Positions 61,770 through 64,000 of a stretch of 64,000 nucleotides of DNA are shown in pieces (the first letter of the stretch is position 1; each line of letters starts with the position of its first letter). The notes under the pieces are model-generated. The model searched no databases and had not been told where the DNA came from. It saw only the letters and a program-made list of their open reading frames with translations. The translations under genes were made by a program, and so were the position numbers. Source of the DNA: Bog-793 sp963761425 (GTDB taxonomy: Bacteria > Actinomycetota > Acidimicrobiia > Acidimicrobiales > Bog-793); assembly GCA_963761425.1 (NCBI GenBank), contig CAVXGQ010000005.1, positions 620,001 to 684,000 of the forward strand, in the 5' to 3' direction.

Positions 61770-62903
61770 CTAGCGACCCGATCGGATCGCCGCGGCCTTC
61801 TCGGTGAGCCGTGAGTGCAGGTCGTCGAAGGACTTGGCAAAGGCGGCGACGCCCTCCGTCTCGAGCTGCTCGGTCACGTCCTCGAGGACCACGCCCACCT
61901 CGGCCAGCTCCGCCAGCGACTCTTTCGCCTCCGCGACTCCGGCATCGACGGTGCGGGCCAGGGTGCCGTGGTCGTTGAAGGCTTCCGCCGTCTCCGGGGG
62001 CATCGTGTTCACCGTGTCCGGCCCGATCAGGCCATCGACGTACAAAAGATCGGAGTAGGTCGGGTTCTTCGTCGACGTGGAAGCCCACAAGGGGCGCTGC
62101 GGTCGGGCTCCCGCCGCGGCGAGCACGGCGAACCGGGGTGAGGAGAACTGCTCGCAGAAGATCCCGTAGGCGAGGCGCGCCTGGGCGAGAGCGGCGGTGC
62201 CGCGCAGCTCGAGGGCGCGCGCCGCTCGGGGAGTTCCGACCGACTCCGAGGCGATGGCCTCGAGCCGCCGGTCCACCTCCGTGTCGACCCGGCTCACGAA
62301 GAACGAAGCGACCGAAGCCACCTTAGCGACCGAGCCTCCCGCCGCGGCAAGCCGTTCCAGGCCGCTGAAATAGACTTCGATGACCGCTTCGTAGCGTTCG
62401 AGAGAAAAGATGAGGGTGACGTTGATCTTGTCTCCGGCTGCGATCGCCTCCTCGATCGCCGGGAGACCCTCCGGGGTCGCCGGGATCTTCACCAGCACAT
62501 TCGGTCGTTCGACCCGGGCATGCAGGGCCTTGGCCGCGGCGATGGTGCCGGCGGTGTCGTCCGCGAGCTCCGGCGCGACCTCGACGGAAACAAAACCGTC
62601 CCCGCCGTCGGAAGCCTCGTAGAGCGGACGCAGGATGTCGAGGGCCCCGACGACGTCGGCGAGCACCAGCTCCCAGTAGGCGTCCTCGATGGGCACGTTC
62701 GCCTTGACCAGCTCACCAAACTGCTCGTCGTAGTCCGAGCCGGCCTCGATCGCCTTGGTCATGATCGTCGGGTTCGAGGTGACGCCGCGGATCCCCGTCG
62801 CGACGAGCTTCTCGAGGCCGCCTTGGCGCACGTAGCTCCGCCTGAGGTCGTCGATCCAAGGGCTCTGGCGTTGCTCCCGGAACAAGTCCTCGAGTTTGCT
62901 CAC
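61770..62903 (-). CDS. tal: Transaldolase
   Basis: Moves a three-carbon unit between sugar phosphates in the non-oxidative pentose phosphate path. TIM barrel, long actinobacterial type: SPWIDDLRRSYVRQGGLEKL, GVTSNPTIMTKAI, NVLVKIPATPEGLPAI with the Schiff-base lysine, KINVTLIFSLERYEAVIE, and RPLWASTSTKNPTYSDLLYV. 377 residues. GTG start, with GGGAGG 8 nt upstream. First gene of the minus-strand tal-zwf-pgl-fbiC-LOG series, 38 bases before zwf. Confidence 0.95.
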   Translation of the reverse strand: MSKLEDLFREQRQSPWIDDLRRSYVRQGGLEKLVATGIRGVTSNPTIMTKAIEAGSDYDEQFGELVKANVPIEDAYWELVLADVVGALDILRPLYEASDGGDGFVSVEVAPELADDTAGTIAAAKALHARVERPNVLVKIPATPEGLPAIEEAIAAGDKINVTLIFSLERYEAVIEVYFSGLERLAAAGGSVAKVASVASFFVSRVDTEVDRRLEAIASESVGTPRAARALELRGTAALAQARLAYGIFCEQFSSPRFAVLAAAGARPQRPLWASTSTKNPTYSDLLYVDGLIGPDTVNTMPPETAEAFNDHGTLARTVDAGVAEAKESLAELAEVGVVLEDVTEQLETEGVAAFAKSFDDLHSRLTEKAAAIRSGR

Positions 62904-63119
62904 CTCGCGTGCCTCCCAACACCGTCAACCGACTACCCACCACGTGGATACGACGAGACTACGGCAACCGAACCGGACGGCGACGGCTGCTCGCCCTGGT
63001 CACGGGCGACCCCGGATCGAGCGGAGCCGCTACAGCACCGAGCCTCCGGCTTGATGCGCGCGGTAGCCTGCGGCGTGACCGTGAGGCCAATGCCTCCGGA
63101 TCCAGAGAGAGGAGCGCCC

Positions 63120-63494
63120 GTGACGAAAGCGGGGGACAGCAGCCCACCCCGGCGCCGCGGCGCCATCAGCGAGGCGGCCTCCGTGGTCCGCCGCTACGTG
63201 ATCCAGGAGACCCTCGCGCCGCTGCGCCAACTCGGACGTCGGGTCCTGTACGGACTCGCCGGGGCCCTCCTCATCGCGGTCGGCTCGGTGATCGCCCTCG
63301 TCGGCCTGCTGCGGGCCCTCGAGACCGAGACCGGAAGCACTTTCGCCGGGAACTGGTCGTTCGCCCCCTATTTCCTCACCGCGGTCGCCGCCGTCGCCGC
63401 GCTGGTTGGGTTCCTCGCCTTCGGATTCCGGGGCGTCGTCGCCCGAGGATCGACGACGCATGCCCGATCCGGCCAGCGAAAGTCCCGACGATGA
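63120..63494 (+). CDS. Small membrane protein, phage-holin/DUF1469-like
   Basis: About 124 residues with a basic N-terminal part (RRRGAISEAASVVRRYVIQE) and two hydrophobic helices: VLYGLAGALLIAVGSVIALVGLLRAL and FLTAVAAVAALVGFLAFGF. Layout is like the actinobacterial putative holin/DUF1469 superfamily. GTG 63120 is chosen for the GAGAGGAG box about 7 nt upstream. An in-frame GTG at 63075, 5 nt after TAGCCT (63064-63069), is a competing leaderless start. Its stop overlaps the next ATG by 4 nt. Confidence 0.65.
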   Translation: MTKAGDSSPPRRRGAISEAASVVRRYVIQETLAPLRQLGRRVLYGLAGALLIAVGSVIALVGLLRALETETGSTFAGNWSFAPYFLTAVAAVAALVGFLAFGFRGVVARGSTTHARSGQRKSRR

Positions 63495-63724
63495 CCGACC
63501 CCGCCACCCCGGTCGAGGACCGCGATCGACCCGTCACCCCCGACTCGGTGGCCGAGCTGGAGCGTCAGCTCCGTGACCTGCTGGGCCCGAACGGTGGCGG
63601 GATAAAGCGGGCCGCGGTGGCGGCGGGCGCCGGGGTCCTCGCGCTGGGGGTCGTGTCCGTCTATCTGCTCGGACGCCGAAAGGGCCGCCGCCGGGCCAGC
63701 GTGCTCGAGATCCGACGGGTCTGA
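63491..63724 (+). CDS. Small single-pass membrane protein, hypothetical
   Basis: 77 residues: an acidic N-terminal helix (DSVAELERQLRDLLG), one transmembrane segment (AAVAAGAGVLALGVVSVYLLG) and a short basic tail (RRKGRRRASVLEIRRV). It is coupled to the preceding gene by ATGA. Resembles small DUF3618-like partner proteins that occur beside holin-like genes, but the match is weak. Probably part of a three-gene envelope operon. Confidence 0.6.
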   Translation: MTDPATPVEDRDRPVTPDSVAELERQLRDLLGPNGGGIKRAAVAAGAGVLALGVVSVYLLGRRKGRRRASVLEIRRV

Positions 63725-63727
63725 CCC

Positions 63728-63997
63728 GTGGCGTCGCTCCTCCACTCGCTCGCCCATCGGCTGATGCGACACGGGCTGCGCCGGGGCCTCCTCGAGGGCA
63801 GCGTGGTGTGGATGGCGATCGGCGCCGCGGCCTGGGTCGTGCGCTACCTCACCCGACCCGAGACCCCGCTCATCGCCCGGGAGAACCTGCAGCTGGGCGA
63901 GTCGGTGTTCGTGACCCACCGGCCGGTTCCCGAGGTCCCTCGTCGAGGCTGGCGCCTTCGGACCAGGACCGCGGGAGACCGTCCCGAGCCTCGGTGA
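63728..63997 (+). CDS. Small membrane protein, hypothetical
   Basis: 89 residues. A basic, His/Arg-rich start (SLLHSLAHRLMRHGLRRGLL) leads into one hydrophobic segment (GSVVWMAIGAAAWVVRYL), then a soluble tail (ENLQLGESVFVTHRP). I do not recognise a family, although the last part resembles small actinobacterial proteins found after holin-like genes. GTG start 3 bases after the previous stop, so it is probably co-translated. Confidence 0.55.
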   Translation: MASLLHSLAHRLMRHGLRRGLLEGSVVWMAIGAAAWVVRYLTRPETPLIARENLQLGESVFVTHRPVPEVPRRGWRLRTRTAGDRPEPR

Positions 63998-64000
63998 CGG

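Overview
The window reads as chromosomal DNA of a high-GC Gram-positive actinobacterium. The evidence is a mycothiol ligase (mshC), a fused coenzyme F420 precursor synthase (fbiC) with an F420:NADPH oxidoreductase-like gene (npdG), and a phosphatidylinositol-mannoside block (pgsA - acyltransferase - pimA) next to thrS-HIT and yebC-ruvCAB-yajC-secDF. That gene order is familiar from Actinomycetota. A deep lineage such as Acidimicrobiia is plausible, but I cannot show it from sequence alone.

1-26 kb is an accessory region for surface or exported polysaccharide. It holds about ten glycosyltransferases (GT4, GT2 and GT14 types plus a large polytopic GT-C/DUF2206-like protein), a Wzx-type flippase, and three secreted glycoside hydrolase-like proteins. 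Two of these are tandem GH26-like paralogues with long threonine-rich linkers; the third is GH113-like. The region shows clear gene flux: a degenerate IS1634-type transposase near 2.3-3.1 kb, an intact IS630-family element with TA target duplication at 15.7-16.9 kb sitting exactly on a glycosyltransferase stop codon, and a GNAT-like pseudogene at 25.6-26.2 kb.

26-38 kb is mixed. It contains a thiM-thiE thiamine salvage pair behind a TPP riboswitch, a divergent marR-ABC exporter operon, and a riboflavin synthase gene translationally coupled to an NMT1-type ABC importer. An EF-G paralogue and a peroxiredoxin follow.

38-64 kb is dense housekeeping sequence: npdG-mshC, thrS-HIT-pgsA-acyltransferase-pimA, an M48 protease, yebC-ruvC-ruvA-ruvB, yajC-secD-secF-serS, thiD, a cupin, and a minus-strand carbon/cofactor operon tal-zwf-pgl-fbiC-LOG. 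Three small membrane or envelope-type genes close the window. Many junctions are 4-nt start/stop overlaps.

Five otherwise normal genes (wzx-like, a dolichyl-phosphate-type GT2, ruvB, fbiC, zwf) each carry one apparent single-base frameshift. Several are housekeeping genes, so uncorrected indel errors in the assembly are the most economical explanation, but each should be checked. Several genes also show a TANNNT -10 hexamer 5-9 nt before the start codon, which suggests leaderless transcripts. No rRNA, tRNA, CRISPR array or replication origin was recognised.
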